Shown: positions 39,093 to 48,663, numbered from the stretch's first letter. The stretch is 64,000 bases of DNA from Ancylobacter pratisalsi (GCF_010669125.1 NZ_CP048630.1:3902001-3966000), one strand, 5' to 3'. Translations and numbers: made by a program. The notes: generated by a model not told the origin, from the sequence alone.

Positions 39093-41312
39093 ATGCACGG
39101 GCAGATTGCGGCCGGACAACAGGTCGAAGACGGGGATCGCTTCGACCTCCATTTTATCGTCGATTTTCTCGCGCGTCGGTGGATGCTGATCCTGGCGGTC
39201 ATGCTGTCAGTTCTGGCTCTGACGTTCGTGATCGTGATGACGCTGACACCGCGCTACACCAGCAGCGCGCAAATTCTGCTTGATCCCAATTCGCGCCAGA
39301 ATCTGGGTGGCGATCTGGCCGGCATCGGCGTCTCGATCGACAGTGCGGTGTTCGACAACCAGACGTCGATCATCAGCTCGGTGAACTTTCTCCGCCGGGT
39401 GGTCGAGAAGCAGAATCTGACCAAGGATCCCGAGTTCGGGGTGTCGTCGAATTCGCCATCTTTCTTTTCGGCGATCGTCTCCTCCATAATGTCGCTGTTC
39501 TCGTCGTCCGATATGCCGGAACAGGACAAGAGCATCGCTGACGGGACCATTCCGCCCGACGTGCGCACGAGCATCGCCAAGCTGAAAGCTGGGATGTCGG
39601 TGAACCGGCTCCAGCGGACCGCAATTCTGAACGTTTCCGTGACCTCGACGGATCCGGAACGCGCCGCCCGGCTGGCCAATGCCATTGCGGACGAGTTCAT
39701 CGTCGATCAGCTCGAGAACAGGTTCGAGTCAGCCCGGCGTGCCTCGGACTGGTTGACCGATCGCTTGCAGTCTCTGCGCGAGGCGCTGCGCCAGTCGGAA
39801 GAGGCTGTCACGAAATTCCGCACCGAGAACAAGCTGTTCCAGGTCACTGGGTCTACGACGCTGAACCAGCAGCAGCTCTCGGAGGTCAATGCCGAGCTGC
39901 TGAAGATCCAGACCGAAACCGCCGCAAAACGCGCGAAGTACGAGCAGGCCCAGCAGATCACCAAGGAAGGTGGCAGTGTCGAATCGCTGCCGGACGTGAT
40001 CCAGTCTCCCGTGATCGGCTCCTTGCGCGGCAGGCTGGCGGAAGTGTCGTCGCGCGAAGCCGATCTTGTGACGCGTTACGGTGCGCGTCATCCGATGGTG
40101 GTCAATGTGCGCGCGGAGCGCCGGGAGATCGAGAACCAGATCAACGCCGAGGTCCAGCGCATCGTCGCGAACCTCAAGAACGACTATGAGGTGGCGCAGA
40201 GCCGCGCCGATGCGATGTCTGCGAACGTCGCGGCGGCTTCCGGCCAGACCGGGGCCGAATCCTCCCTGGCCGTGCGCCTGCGCGAATTGGAGCGCGACGC
40301 TTCGGCCAACCGCGTTCTCTATGAGACCTTCCTCAATCAGTCGAAGCTGACCGAAGAACAGTCGCAGGTCACCATTCAGGAAGCGCGCATCATTACCCCG
40401 GCGCTGCCGAGTTCGGTCCCCTCATTCCCGAGCAAGTCTCTGTTCCTGACGATCGGTGGGGCCTTCGGGTTGGCCTTCGGGCTTGGTCTTGCCGTGCTGC
40501 TGGATATGCTCAATGTCGGCTTCAGCAGTCCGCGCCAGGTTGAGGAACAGACCGGCCTCGCCGTCCTGTCCACGATCGAATGGGTGGATCTGACCGAAGG
40601 TGGTGGCCAGGGTGGCGTTCCGTCCGTTGACTACCTCGTCAGCAAACCCCTGTCGCGCTTCAGTGAATCCATCCGCAGCCTTCGAGCGGGCATCCAGATG
40701 TCGAACGTCGACAATCCTCCCCGGATCGTCGAGGTCACGTCGGCCGCGCCGGGCGAGGGCAAGTCGATGCTCGCCATCTCGCTTGCTGTTTCAGCGGCCA
40801 CCTCGGGCAAGCGCGTGCTTCTGATCGACTGTGACCTGCGGCGTCCTTCCGTGACGCAGCAGTTCGGTCTGCAGGACCGGCCCGGGCTGGTCGAGCTGCT
40901 GGCGCAGAGCGCTTCCACGGAGGGCATTCTGCATCGCGACAAGGCGTCAGGGGTCTATGTGCTCGCTTCGGGTGCCAAGACGCAGAACCCGCCCGACCTG
41001 CTGGGTTCGGCGCGCATGCAGCATCTTATCGAGCAGCTGCGGGAGAGCTTCGATTTCGTCGTGCTGGATGCGCCCCCCATCGGGCCCGTGATCGACGCGT
41101 CGGTGCTCGCCCCGCTGGTCGACAAGGTGCTGTTCGTGGTGCGCTGGAACGCGACGGCACGCGAATTCGTCAAGCACGCGATCGATCGGATTCCCGGCGA
41201 TCGCAAGATCTGCGGCCTCGCCCTCAACATGGTGGATCTGCGCCGCACGCCGCGTTATGGGCGCTATTCGTACTACTCGTCCGCTTACTACAAGAAGTAC
41301 TACGTCGGATGA
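39093..41312 (+). CDS. Wzc-type BY-kinase / polysaccharide co-polymerase (intact)
   Basis: The 739-residue protein has an N-terminal Wzz domain with a membrane segment near residues 35-57, a long periplasmic coiled coil (about 190-420), a second membrane segment near 455, and a C-terminal tyrosine kinase domain. All kinase motifs are present: Walker A AAPGEGKS (Lys557), Walker A' VLLIDCDLRRPS (Asp579), Walker B FVVLDAPP, and a C-terminal cluster of about ten tyrosines in the last 25 residues, the autophosphorylation tail. It controls chain length and export. Coupled to the next gene by a four-base overlap. No low-molecular-weight tyrosine phosphatase gene is nearby. Confidence 0.95.
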   Translation: MHGQIAAGQQVEDGDRFDLHFIVDFLARRWMLILAVMLSVLALTFVIVMTLTPRYTSSAQILLDPNSRQNLGGDLAGIGVSIDSAVFDNQTSIISSVNFLRRVVEKQNLTKDPEFGVSSNSPSFFSAIVSSIMSLFSSSDMPEQDKSIADGTIPPDVRTSIAKLKAGMSVNRLQRTAILNVSVTSTDPERAARLANAIADEFIVDQLENRFESARRASDWLTDRLQSLREALRQSEEAVTKFRTENKLFQVTGSTTLNQQQLSEVNAELLKIQTETAAKRAKYEQAQQITKEGGSVESLPDVIQSPVIGSLRGRLAEVSSREADLVTRYGARHPMVVNVRAERREIENQINAEVQRIVANLKNDYEVAQSRADAMSANVAAASGQTGAESSLAVRLRELERDASANRVLYETFLNQSKLTEEQSQVTIQEARIITPALPSSVPSFPSKSLFLTIGGAFGLAFGLGLAVLLDMLNVGFSSPRQVEEQTGLAVLSTIEWVDLTEGGGQGGVPSVDYLVSKPLSRFSESIRSLRAGIQMSNVDNPPRIVEVTSAAPGEGKSMLAISLAVSAATSGKRVLLIDCDLRRPSVTQQFGLQDRPGLVELLAQSASTEGILHRDKASGVYVLASGAKTQNPPDLLGSARMQHLIEQLRESFDFVVLDAPPIGPVIDASVLAPLVDKVLFVVRWNATAREFVKHAIDRIPGDRKICGLALNMVDLRRTPRYGRYSYYSSAYYKKYYVG

Positions 41313-41983
41313 GTGGAGCCGCTCCGCTGGCATCGCCCCGGCTCGCCGGCGCGGCGTGGTCGGTGCTGCTTATCGTGGTGTCCTTCGTCACCGTGTACTA
41401 CGCGGTCCAGTTCCTGCGCTTCGATCAACTCGATCGTGCCATCAGCGCGCAGACGTCGGGTGCGTACTGGGAACGCGATTATGTCGGTGAGCTGACCACG
41501 CTGCGGGAAGATATCGCGCCGTGGCGCGAGATGCCTGGTGTGCGGTCGCGTGCCCGGAAAGTGTACGAGACGGCAGGAAAGGTCCTGAATCTGCCGTCGC
41601 AGACGACCTTCCTCGACACGGCGAACCTGCTGCAGATCGATCCGGTAAATGGCTGGACGTGGCTTGATATCGCGCGCGAGGGTGTGTTGACGGGCGCGCC
41701 TTTGACCTTGGTGGCTCAGGCCCTGACAATGTCGTCGGTCTCCACACCGCGCGAATACACGGCTCTTGTCGGGCGGGTGAACCTGATTATGGACTTGTGG
41801 GACGTGGCCACCGACGAGCAGAAACGGCAGTTTTTGTCGGAGGCGAACCTGCTTTCCCGCATGTGGGCTCATTACGGAGGCCTGAAAACGTCGACCTGGT
41901 GGCGTGACGCGCTGGCAAGGCAGCCGGACGCGCGTCGCGATGAAATCGAAGACGCGTACCGGGCGTACGATTCAACCTACTGA
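41309..41983 (+). CDS. Single-span membrane protein of unknown function coupled to wzc
   Basis: The 224-residue protein starts inside the Wzc stop (ATGA). It has one membrane segment near residues 17-38 (WSVLLIVVSFVTVYYAVQF) and a periplasmic part of about 180 residues with helical character and repeated W/Y positions. I do not recognise a family. The size and position recall small accessory proteins found beside O-antigen ligases in other polysaccharide loci, but nothing in the sequence proves this. Its mature part ends in an acidic DAYRAYDSTY. Confidence 0.65.
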   Translation: MSGAAPLASPRLAGAAWSVLLIVVSFVTVYYAVQFLRFDQLDRAISAQTSGAYWERDYVGELTTLREDIAPWREMPGVRSRARKVYETAGKVLNLPSQTTFLDTANLLQIDPVNGWTWLDIAREGVLTGAPLTLVAQALTMSSVSTPREYTALVGRVNLIMDLWDVATDEQKRQFLSEANLLSRMWAHYGGLKTSTWWRDALARQPDARRDEIEDAYRAYDSTY

Positions 41984-42045
41984 ATGCGGTCCTTCTGAAC
42001 GCTGGCGCATGGGGGACGTGTATTCCCGGCATGCCGGAGCAGTGA

Positions 42046-43230
42046 TCATTGCCGCATTGTGAGCAGGCGAAGCGTGTGCCGAGCGATCATCAGTTCCTCG
42101 TCGGTCGGGATCGCGAACACACGGGTGGTGCTGCCCAGGCCGAGGTCGATCTCATTTGTGATATTGCGCCCTTCATCGATGCCGACGCCGAGAAAGCGCA
42201 GTCGAGCGCAAATACGGGCGCGTACGTCAGGTGAATGCTCGCCGATGCCGGCGGTGAAGATGAGCGCATCCAGTCCGCCAAGTGTCACGGCATGGCGCGC
42301 AACGGCCTGGGCCACGTGAAGCGCGAAATAGTCGATGGCCAGCGCTGCCTCGGGCGCGTCGCTCGCCAGCAACTCGCGTATGTCGCCGCTGATACCGGAA
42401 AGACCCTTCAGCCCGCTGTCGTGATAGAGCATATGGCCGACTTCGGCGGGGCTCATGCCCATCTGTTCGATCAGATGCAGCACCACGCCGGCGTCGAGAG
42501 AGCCGCAGCGCGTGGCCATGGGCAGGCCGTCCAGCGCGGTGAAGCTCATGGTGCAGTCCATGCTGCGGCCCCCCAGCAGCGCGCAGGCCGACGCGCCTGA
42601 GCCGAGATGGGCAATGACGACGCGCCCCCCGGCGATATCGGGGGCAATCTCCGTGAACCGGCTGGCGACGTATTCGTAGGAGAGTCCGTGGAAACCGTAG
42701 CGCCGGACGCCGTCGTCATAGAGCGCGCGGGGCAGGGCGAATCGGTCGGCGATTTCGGGATGGTCGCGGTGGAAGGCGGTGTCGAAGCATGCCACCTGGG
42801 GCAGATCGGGCCGGCGCTGACGGATAACGCGGATCGGGTCGAGATTGGTGAGCTGGTGGAGCGGTGCCAGCGGGATGAAACTCTCCAGCGTGCCGAGCAC
42901 CGCGTCGTCGACCAATACCGGGTGATGGTACGTCGCGCCGCCATGGACGACACGGTGGCCGATCCCGATGAGCCGTTGCTCGGCAAGGAGAGGCGCCAGC
43001 CAGTCGCCTATGGCGTGCTGGGCGTCGGCCGAGTTGGCGATCTCGGCCGGCTCAAACGCGCGGTCCACCATCACGGCGCCGTCGCCATCGCGCGCGCGGA
43101 GCTTCGGGTGGGAGCCGATGCCGTCGAGCGCGCCGCCGATCATGAGCGAGAGGTGGTCACCTTCGACGCCGAACAGCTTGAACTTGATGCTGGACGAACC
43201 GGCATTGACGACGAAAAGAGCCTCCGTCAC
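42046..43230 (-). CDS. ackA: Acetate kinase
   Basis: The 394-residue ASKHA-fold kinase has the N-terminal VVNAGSSSIKFKLF, RYGFHGLSYEYVA, VVIAHLGSGASACAL and the C-terminal LIFTAGIGEHSPDVR. It interconverts acetyl phosphate plus ADP and acetate plus ATP. The start lies two bases after the phosphotransacetylase stop, so the two form a pta-ackA operon for acetyl-phosphate overflow or recycling. Convergent with the wzc operon. Confidence 0.97.
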   Translation of the reverse strand: MTEALFVVNAGSSSIKFKLFGVEGDHLSLMIGGALDGIGSHPKLRARDGDGAVMVDRAFEPAEIANSADAQHAIGDWLAPLLAEQRLIGIGHRVVHGGATYHHPVLVDDAVLGTLESFIPLAPLHQLTNLDPIRVIRQRRPDLPQVACFDTAFHRDHPEIADRFALPRALYDDGVRRYGFHGLSYEYVASRFTEIAPDIAGGRVVIAHLGSGASACALLGGRSMDCTMSFTALDGLPMATRCGSLDAGVVLHLIEQMGMSPAEVGHMLYHDSGLKGLSGISGDIRELLASDAPEAALAIDYFALHVAQAVARHAVTLGGLDALIFTAGIGEHSPDVRARICARLRFLGVGIDEGRNITNEIDLGLGSTTRVFAIPTDEELMIARHTLRLLTMRQ

Positions 43231-43232
43231 CG

Positions 43233-44192
43233 CTAGCCTCCCAATCTCGGCTCGCGCAACAGCGCCTGCGCATAGAGGACCGCCACGGCGCAGGATGCCA
43301 GGCGGGTTTTGAGGGTATCGGCGCGGCTCGTGAGGATGATGGGTACACGGGCGCCGAGCACGATGCCGGCCGCATCCGCACCAGACATGAAGGTGAGGTT
43401 CTTGGCCAGCATGTTGCCGGCTTCAAGATCGGGAACCACCAGGATCTGGGCGCGTCCCGCCACCGGCGAGACGATGCCCTTGATGAGGGCCGCCTGCGGG
43501 CTGATCGCGTTGTCTAGCGCTAGCGGACCGTCAATATCGGCGCCGGTGATCTGACCCCGCTCGGCCATCTTGCACAGTGCCGCCGCCTCGATCGTGCTCG
43601 GAATGCGGGTCGTCACCGTCTCGACGGCCGAGAGCACCGCCACACGCGGGCGCCCGAGGCCCAGACCAATGTGAAGGTCGATGGCGTTCTGCACGATGTC
43701 GCGCTTGGCATCGAGATCGGGAAAGATGTTCACGGCCGCATCGGTGATGAACAGTGGTTCGGCGTAGGACGGCACGTCCATAATGAAGACGTGGCTGACG
43801 CGTCTGGCCGTGCGCAGGCCGGTATCATGTGCCGTGACGGCGGCGAGCAACTCGTCGCTGTGAAGGCTGCCCTTCATCATCAGCGCGGCGCGGCCGCGCC
43901 TGACCAGTTCCACCGCCATGGCGGCGGAAGCGACGCTGTGCGGGGTGTCCACGATCTCGAAGCCGGCGAGGTCCACGCCCGCCGCCTCGGCCGCCGAAAT
44001 GATCCGTGCCGAGGGGCCGACCAGTACCGGGGTGATCATTCCCGCTTTGGCGGCGTCGACCGTGCCCTGAAGGGAGGACACGTCGCAAGGATGGGCGACA
44101 GCGGTCGTTAGCGGGCCGGCCTGCGCGGCGCGGGTGATGAGGTCGCTATAGCGACCATGCCTGTGCGTGGCGTCTTGGGTGCTGGCGTCCAT
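43233..44192 (-). CDS. pta: Phosphate acetyltransferase (short form)
   Basis: The 319-residue protein matches the PTA/PTB family (PF01515), with the catalytic core GRGRAALMMKGSLHSDELLAA-type region, FITDAAVNIFPDL and the C-terminal SGADAAGIVLGARVPIILTS. It transfers acetyl from CoA to phosphate. No regulatory N-terminal domain is present, so it is the short bacterial form; a phosphobutyryltransferase is a less likely alternative, since acetate kinase follows at once. The ATG at 44192 has GGAG upstream; the frame is open to 44453 but without family similarity. Confidence 0.92.
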   Translation of the reverse strand: MDASTQDATHRHGRYSDLITRAAQAGPLTTAVAHPCDVSSLQGTVDAAKAGMITPVLVGPSARIISAAEAAGVDLAGFEIVDTPHSVASAAMAVELVRRGRAALMMKGSLHSDELLAAVTAHDTGLRTARRVSHVFIMDVPSYAEPLFITDAAVNIFPDLDAKRDIVQNAIDLHIGLGLGRPRVAVLSAVETVTTRIPSTIEAAALCKMAERGQITGADIDGPLALDNAISPQAALIKGIVSPVAGRAQILVVPDLEAGNMLAKNLTFMSGADAAGIVLGARVPIILTSRADTLKTRLASCAVAVLYAQALLREPRLGG

Positions 44193-44355
44193 CCGGCGGT
44201 CTCCGTTCCGGGCACAGCCTAGGGCAGACGCGCCGGCATTGCGATGACACAGACCCGTTCGGGACCTGCGCCTCCTTGACCTGCCGCAATCAGGGACGAT
44301 TCCGTTCCGCGCGAGCCAACCGAAAGACGGAATGCCGGGGCTGGGGAGGAGGCGT

Positions 44356-45093
44356 TCAGCCCTCGTTGGCCGCACGCATCTGCTTTTCCAGCAGTTTGCG
44401 TTCCACGGAATGGAGGTGGGCACGCATCGCGATCGCAGCGCCCGCCATGTCACGATGTTCGATGGCGTCGACCAGCGTCTCGTGCTCGACGAAGCTGTGG
44501 TGGCTGGGCAGCGGGCGTACCGGTGCCGTGCGCAGCCGGCCCCAGGTGACCGCCCGGCGGACGGCGTTCAGCGTGTCGAACAGACCAACCAGCAGGCTGT
44601 TCTGCGTGGCTTCAGCAATGGTGCGGTGAAGCCGGGTGTCCCAGCCCTCATATTGCCGCCAGGTCTCGGCCTGCCGTGAGCGGGACAGGCAAAGACGCAT
44701 TTCCGAGATCGAGGCGGGTGTCGCGGTGAACGCGGCGGCTCGCGCGATTTCCGGCTCGATGACGAGGCGGGCGCGCATCACTTCCGCAGGATTGGACCGG
44801 CGGGCCAGGGCGGCAATGTCTGCGAAAGTGTCGAGTGGGCGGCTGCCCACAAAAGTGCCCTTGCCGACGTGCCGCCAGAGCTGCCCCTCCGATTCCAACA
44901 CATCCAACGCCTTGCGCAATTCGGTGCGGGACACGCCGAGCGCGGCCGAAAGCTCGCGCTCCGGCGGCAGCCGGCCGTCTTCAGGCAGGTCTGTTTGCGC
45001 AAGGTAGGCGCGCAATTGGGTTACAATGGTCTTTTCGGGATGTGCGTCGTTGGGCGTGAGCATTGCTTGAATCGGTTTGACCAAGTTTAACAT
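44356..45093 (-). CDS. GntR-family regulator, FadR/FCD subfamily
   Basis: The protein (245 residues from 45093; 235 if the ATG at 45063 is used) has an N-terminal winged helix with LPPERELSAALGVSRTELRKALDVLESEG and a C-terminal FCD ligand-binding domain of helices (ARLVIEPEIARAA, HRTIAEATQNSLLVGLFDTL, HETLVDAIEHRDMAGAAIAMRAHL). Subfamily members bind organic acids. It diverges from the ABC importer operon and most likely represses it, and itself. Candidate operators overlap the 45093 start, which is a reason to consider 45063. Confidence 0.9.
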   Translation of the reverse strand: MLNLVKPIQAMLTPNDAHPEKTIVTQLRAYLAQTDLPEDGRLPPERELSAALGVSRTELRKALDVLESEGQLWRHVGKGTFVGSRPLDTFADIAALARRSNPAEVMRARLVIEPEIARAAAFTATPASISEMRLCLSRSRQAETWRQYEGWDTRLHRTIAEATQNSLLVGLFDTLNAVRRAVTWGRLRTAPVRPLPSHHSFVEHETLVDAIEHRDMAGAAIAMRAHLHSVERKLLEKQMRAANEG

Positions 45094-45148
45094 TGGTCCA
45101 ATCTATGAAATGCAATTAGCCCTAGGTCAAGCGTTTCGCCTTGACCAA
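45077..45148. promoter_or_regulatory. Repeated TTGACCAA / TTGGTCCAA motifs, candidate GntR operators
   Basis: TTGACCAA at 45077-45084 and again at 45141-45148, ATTGGTCCAAT at 45092-45102, and a half-site AGGTCAA at 45124-45130 lie between the GntR gene and the importer operon. TTGACCAA is the reverse complement of TTGGTCAA, so all are versions of one site. Their place between divergent genes fits autoregulation; binding is not shown. Confidence 0.5.
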
Positions 45149-45263
45149 ACAGCACAGCCAATATAAACCAAAAGATAATTGGTTTCCAACCTCGCGGGGT
45201 TGGAGGCGTCTGCGGATCAACCGCGGATATGAAAGGGAACCAGGAATGCTCAGGAATCTGCCA

Positions 45264-46250
45264 ATGAAATTCTCACGCATCACCGGAACAGCTGCCGCGC
45301 TTGCCTGCGGCGCCATGATCGCTCTTGCCGCGCCGGCGGAAGCCAAGGTGCGCGTCGCCTATGGCGACATCGCCAGCGTCGAGAACCTCCATCTGCTCGC
45401 GGCGTTCGAGCTTGCCAAGCAGAGGGGTGTCGAGATCGAGATGACCTATCTGAAGTCCGAGGATATCGCGGCGCAGGCCGTGGTGGGCGGACAGGCGGAT
45501 ATCGGCGTCGGCGGTCCCTACGCACTGATCCAGAAGGTTAAGGTGCCCGTGCGCATCTTCCTGCAGCTTTCCACGCTGCGCTTCTACCCGGCGGTCAACG
45601 CCGAGTTCTACAAGACCTGGAAGGACCTCGACGGCCAGGAAGTCGCGGTGCATTCGCGCGGTTCCGGTACCGAGGCGATCATGAAGCTGATGGAAGAACG
45701 CGAGGGGATCAAGTTCTCCAAGATCAGCTACATCCCGGGCTCCGAAGTGCGTACCGGCGCCCTGCTTCAGGGCAATGTGAAGGCCACCATCGTCGATTCC
45801 TCCGGCCGCCGCCTGCTGCAGGAAAAGGCGCCGGGCAAGTTCATTATCCTTCCGATGGAAGGCGTGAACGCAACCGACGAGGCGCTGTTCGCCCGCCAGG
45901 ACTTCCTCGACAAGAACCAGAAGGACGTCGACATCATCGTCGAGTCCATCCTCACCACCTGGCGCGAAGTGACGGCCAACCCGGCGATCGTCGCCGAGTG
46001 GCGCACCAAGTACAACCTGCTGCCCGATCTGCCGGCCGACCAGGTCGCCGAGATCACGCCGTACTTCACCGAACTCGCGGAAGGCAAGGCGTTCCCGGTC
46101 AATGGCGGCGGCGAGGCCGCGGCGAAGGATGACTTCGCCTTCTACACGATTTCCGGCCAGCTTCAGGGCAAGCCGGCAGAGCTGAAGGTGGAAGATTTCT
46201 GGGCCCTGGAGCCTCTGAATCGCGCCCTCGGCAAGGTCGGAACGAACTGA
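45264..46250 (+). CDS. ABC importer substrate-binding protein, NitT/TauT type
   Basis: The 328-residue protein (from the ATG at 45264, which has AGGAA at the right spacing; 45246 is an alternative) has a signal peptide cleaved near APAEA and a periplasmic binding-protein fold with VVGGQADIGVGGPYALIQ and KDLDGQEVAVHSRGSGTEAIMKLM, typical of the nitrate/sulfonate/taurine (SsuA/NMT1-like) group. These capture anionic small molecules. The ligand is unknown. First gene of a five-gene run with two permeases, an ATPase and a FAH-fold hydrolase. Confidence 0.88.
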   Translation: MKFSRITGTAAALACGAMIALAAPAEAKVRVAYGDIASVENLHLLAAFELAKQRGVEIEMTYLKSEDIAAQAVVGGQADIGVGGPYALIQKVKVPVRIFLQLSTLRFYPAVNAEFYKTWKDLDGQEVAVHSRGSGTEAIMKLMEEREGIKFSKISYIPGSEVRTGALLQGNVKATIVDSSGRRLLQEKAPGKFIILPMEGVNATDEALFARQDFLDKNQKDVDIIVESILTTWREVTANPAIVAEWRTKYNLLPDLPADQVAEITPYFTELAEGKAFPVNGGGEAAAKDDFAFYTISGQLQGKPAELKVEDFWALEPLNRALGKVGTN

Positions 46251-46260
46251 GGCGGAGTGA

Positions 46261-47091
46261 ATGGTGGCTCCCGCACATCTGGACGGCTCCTCGCGAGCCG
46301 TCCACCCGCCCGAGGTCTCGCCGCTGCGGCAGAGACTGACGCGGCATCGCGCATCGATCTGGCGCATCGCGTCGATCGGTCTCTTCTTCCTGGCCTGGGA
46401 GATCGCCGGCCGCATTCCGATCAGCTACGCCTTCCCGACCTTCCTGGAGACGCTACGCGCCTTCTTGACCATGCTGTTCGACGGTTCGCTTGTTGCCGCT
46501 TATGCGGAAACGCTGCAGCCGCTGATCATCGGCGTTGCCGTCTCCGCCGTGGTCGGCGTGAGCCTGGGTATCGTGATGGGTCTGTCGCGCTTTTCCGAAT
46601 GGCTGATCGCGCCGGTGTTCATCGTGCTGCAGGCGGCGCCCATGGCGGCGCTGATCCCGCTGATCACCTTCGTCTACGGCATCGGTCTGTTGTCGAAGAC
46701 GCTGGCGGTGATCATGCTCGCTCTGCCGGTGATCGTGCTGAATGGCTACAAGGCGGTGCGCAACGCCAATCCCTCGCTGGTGGCCATGTGCTACTCGTTC
46801 CAGGGCAATTGGTGGCAGCGGATCACCAAGATCATCATTCCCGACGCCAGCCCGGTGATCTTCGCCGGTTTGCGTCTCGGCCTCGCGGCGGGCTTCATCG
46901 GCGTCATCCTTGCCGAACTGCTGATCACCCCCACGGGTATTGGCGATCTCATCACCTATCACCGCTCGGTGGCGGACTATCCCGAGATGTATGCCGCCGT
47001 CGTCTCCATCATCCTCGTGTCCACCCTGACGCTGGCCGCGCTTGAGGCTTTCGAGCTTCGCGTGCTGCGCCCCGAGAAGAGGAAGTCCTGA
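46261..47091 (+). CDS. ABC importer permease 1, NitT/TauT type
   Basis: The 276-residue protein has six membrane segments and the coupling EAA-like loop GLRLGLAAGFIGVILAEL typical of SsuC/TauC permeases. The hydrophilic N-terminus of about 45 residues (MVAPAHLDGSSRAVHPP) is longer than usual. It starts ten bases after the binding-protein stop. A second, distinct permease is encoded after the ATPase gene, so the channel could be a heterodimer. Confidence 0.9.
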   Translation: MVAPAHLDGSSRAVHPPEVSPLRQRLTRHRASIWRIASIGLFFLAWEIAGRIPISYAFPTFLETLRAFLTMLFDGSLVAAYAETLQPLIIGVAVSAVVGVSLGIVMGLSRFSEWLIAPVFIVLQAAPMAALIPLITFVYGIGLLSKTLAVIMLALPVIVLNGYKAVRNANPSLVAMCYSFQGNWWQRITKIIIPDASPVIFAGLRLGLAAGFIGVILAELLITPTGIGDLITYHRSVADYPEMYAAVVSIILVSTLTLAALEAFELRVLRPEKRKS

Positions 47092-47093
47092 TC

Positions 47094-47900
47094 ATGCGGA
47101 ACATCACCGCCCAGGCGAGCGCCGCCGCCGCCAAGCCCGCCGGATCCGACGTCGCCGTCGAGGTGCGCGGCGTGTGCAAGATGTATAACGAGGTCGAGGC
47201 GCTGCGCTCCATCGATCTCGACTTCCCGGTCGGCAAACTGACGACGCTGCTGGGCCCTTCCGGCTGCGGCAAGACCACGCTTTTGAAGATCATCGCCGGC
47301 CTGATTCCGGCGACGTCCGGCGAGATCCGGGTCAACGGCAACGTCGTCACCGGCCCCGGCCCCGAGCGCGCCTTCGTGTTTCAGGACTTCGCCCTGATGC
47401 CCTGGGCGACCGTGATGCGCAACGTCGCCTTCGGTCTCGAACTGAAGGGGATGGGCAAGGATGAACGCCAGTCGATCGCCCGCAAGTACATCGCCGAGGT
47501 CGGGCTTAGCGGCTTCGAGAACAAGTACCCGCACGAGCTTTCTGGCGGCATGCGCCAGCGCGTCGGCCTCGCCCGCGCCTTCGCGGCGAACGCGGACGTG
47601 CTGCTGCTCGACGAGCCGTTCTCGGCCGTCGACGAACAGAACCGCCGCAAGTTCCAGGAGGACCTGCTGCGCCTTGTCGAGCTGGAGAAGAAGACCTTTA
47701 TCTTCGTCACCCACTCGATCGAGGAGGCGGTCTACTGCTCCGACCGCATCGTCATCCTCTCGCGCCGTCCGGGCCGTATCGCGCAGGTGATCGAGCCCGA
47801 TATCGACCGCGAGGCCGATCCCGATGCCATCCGCCGTGACCAGGGTTACCTCGATACGGTCGAGGAAATCTGGCAGGGCCTCAAGCGCTACGTCGACTGA
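47094..47900 (+). CDS. ABC importer ATP-binding protein, NitT/TauT type
   Basis: The 268-residue ATPase has Walker A GPSGCGKTT near residue 59, Q-loop FVFQDFALMPW, signature LSGGMRQRVG and Walker B LLLDEPFSAVD, then the switch histidine in FVTHSIEEA. It starts two bases after the first permease stop. Residues and spacing are those of SsuB/TauB-type ATPases. It should drive uptake of the ligand bound by the 45264 protein. Confidence 0.95.
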   Translation: MRNITAQASAAAAKPAGSDVAVEVRGVCKMYNEVEALRSIDLDFPVGKLTTLLGPSGCGKTTLLKIIAGLIPATSGEIRVNGNVVTGPGPERAFVFQDFALMPWATVMRNVAFGLELKGMGKDERQSIARKYIAEVGLSGFENKYPHELSGGMRQRVGLARAFAANADVLLLDEPFSAVDEQNRRKFQEDLLRLVELEKKTFIFVTHSIEEAVYCSDRIVILSRRPGRIAQVIEPDIDREADPDAIRRDQGYLDTVEEIWQGLKRYVD

Positions 47901-47910
47901 GGACACCGCC

Positions 47911-48663
47911 ATGAAACTCTTCGGCTATCGAATTCCGATGATGGCATCGCTCATCGTCTGGTGCGTGATCTGGGAACTGGTCGGGCGCTCGGGGATAATG
48001 TTCCTCATTCCTCCGCTGTCCGATGTGCTGGTGGCGGCCGTGCACCTGGTGCAGACCGGCACCTGGCAGTCGGCCGCGATCACCACGCTGAACAGCTTCC
48101 TTCTCGGCATGTTCTTCTCGGTCGTCGTCGGCATAACCCTCGGCGTGCTGATGGGGCGCTCGAAGACCGCCGACGACCTGTTCGGCATCTGGGTCAACAT
48201 CTTCGTCTCCGCGCCGCTCTCGGCTCTGGTGCCGGTGCTGATGATCCTGTTCGGCATGGGAGAGACCACGGTGGTGGTCACCGTGTTCCTGTTCGCGGTG
48301 TGGATCATCGTGCTCGACACCCGCGCCGGCATCCAGAGCGTGCCGCCCTCGCTGATCGAGATGGGGCGCAGCTATGGCGCCTCGCGCTTCGAAATGTATA
48401 CGAAGATCATCCTGCTTGCGGCGCTGCCGGAGATTCTGGCCGGTATCCGGCTGGGTGTGATCCGCGGCGTCAAGGGCGTGGTGATCGGCCAGCTGCTGGT
48501 CTCGATCATCGGCTATGGCGAGCTGTTCGAACTCTATTCACGCAACTTCGACATGGACAACTTCTGGGCGCTGACGATCATCCTGTTCGCTGCCGCCATG
48601 CTGCTGTCCACCATTATCGAATCCATTGAGAAACGCGTCGACTATTACGCTGGAGTACGCTGA
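47911..48663 (+). CDS. ABC importer permease 2, NitT/TauT type
   Basis: The 250-residue permease has six membrane segments and a conserved coupling loop GIRLGVIRGVKGVVIGQL. The sequence is clearly different from permease 1, so this is not a simple duplication. GAGG lies eight bases before the ATG at 47911. Its stop codon overlaps the next start by one base (TGATG), coupling it to the hydrolase. Confidence 0.9.
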   Translation: MKLFGYRIPMMASLIVWCVIWELVGRSGIMFLIPPLSDVLVAAVHLVQTGTWQSAAITTLNSFLLGMFFSVVVGITLGVLMGRSKTADDLFGIWVNIFVSAPLSALVPVLMILFGMGETTVVVTVFLFAVWIIVLDTRAGIQSVPPSLIEMGRSYGASRFEMYTKIILLAALPEILAGIRLGVIRGVKGVVIGQLLVSIIGYGELFELYSRNFDMDNFWALTIILFAAAMLLSTIIESIEKRVDYYAGVR

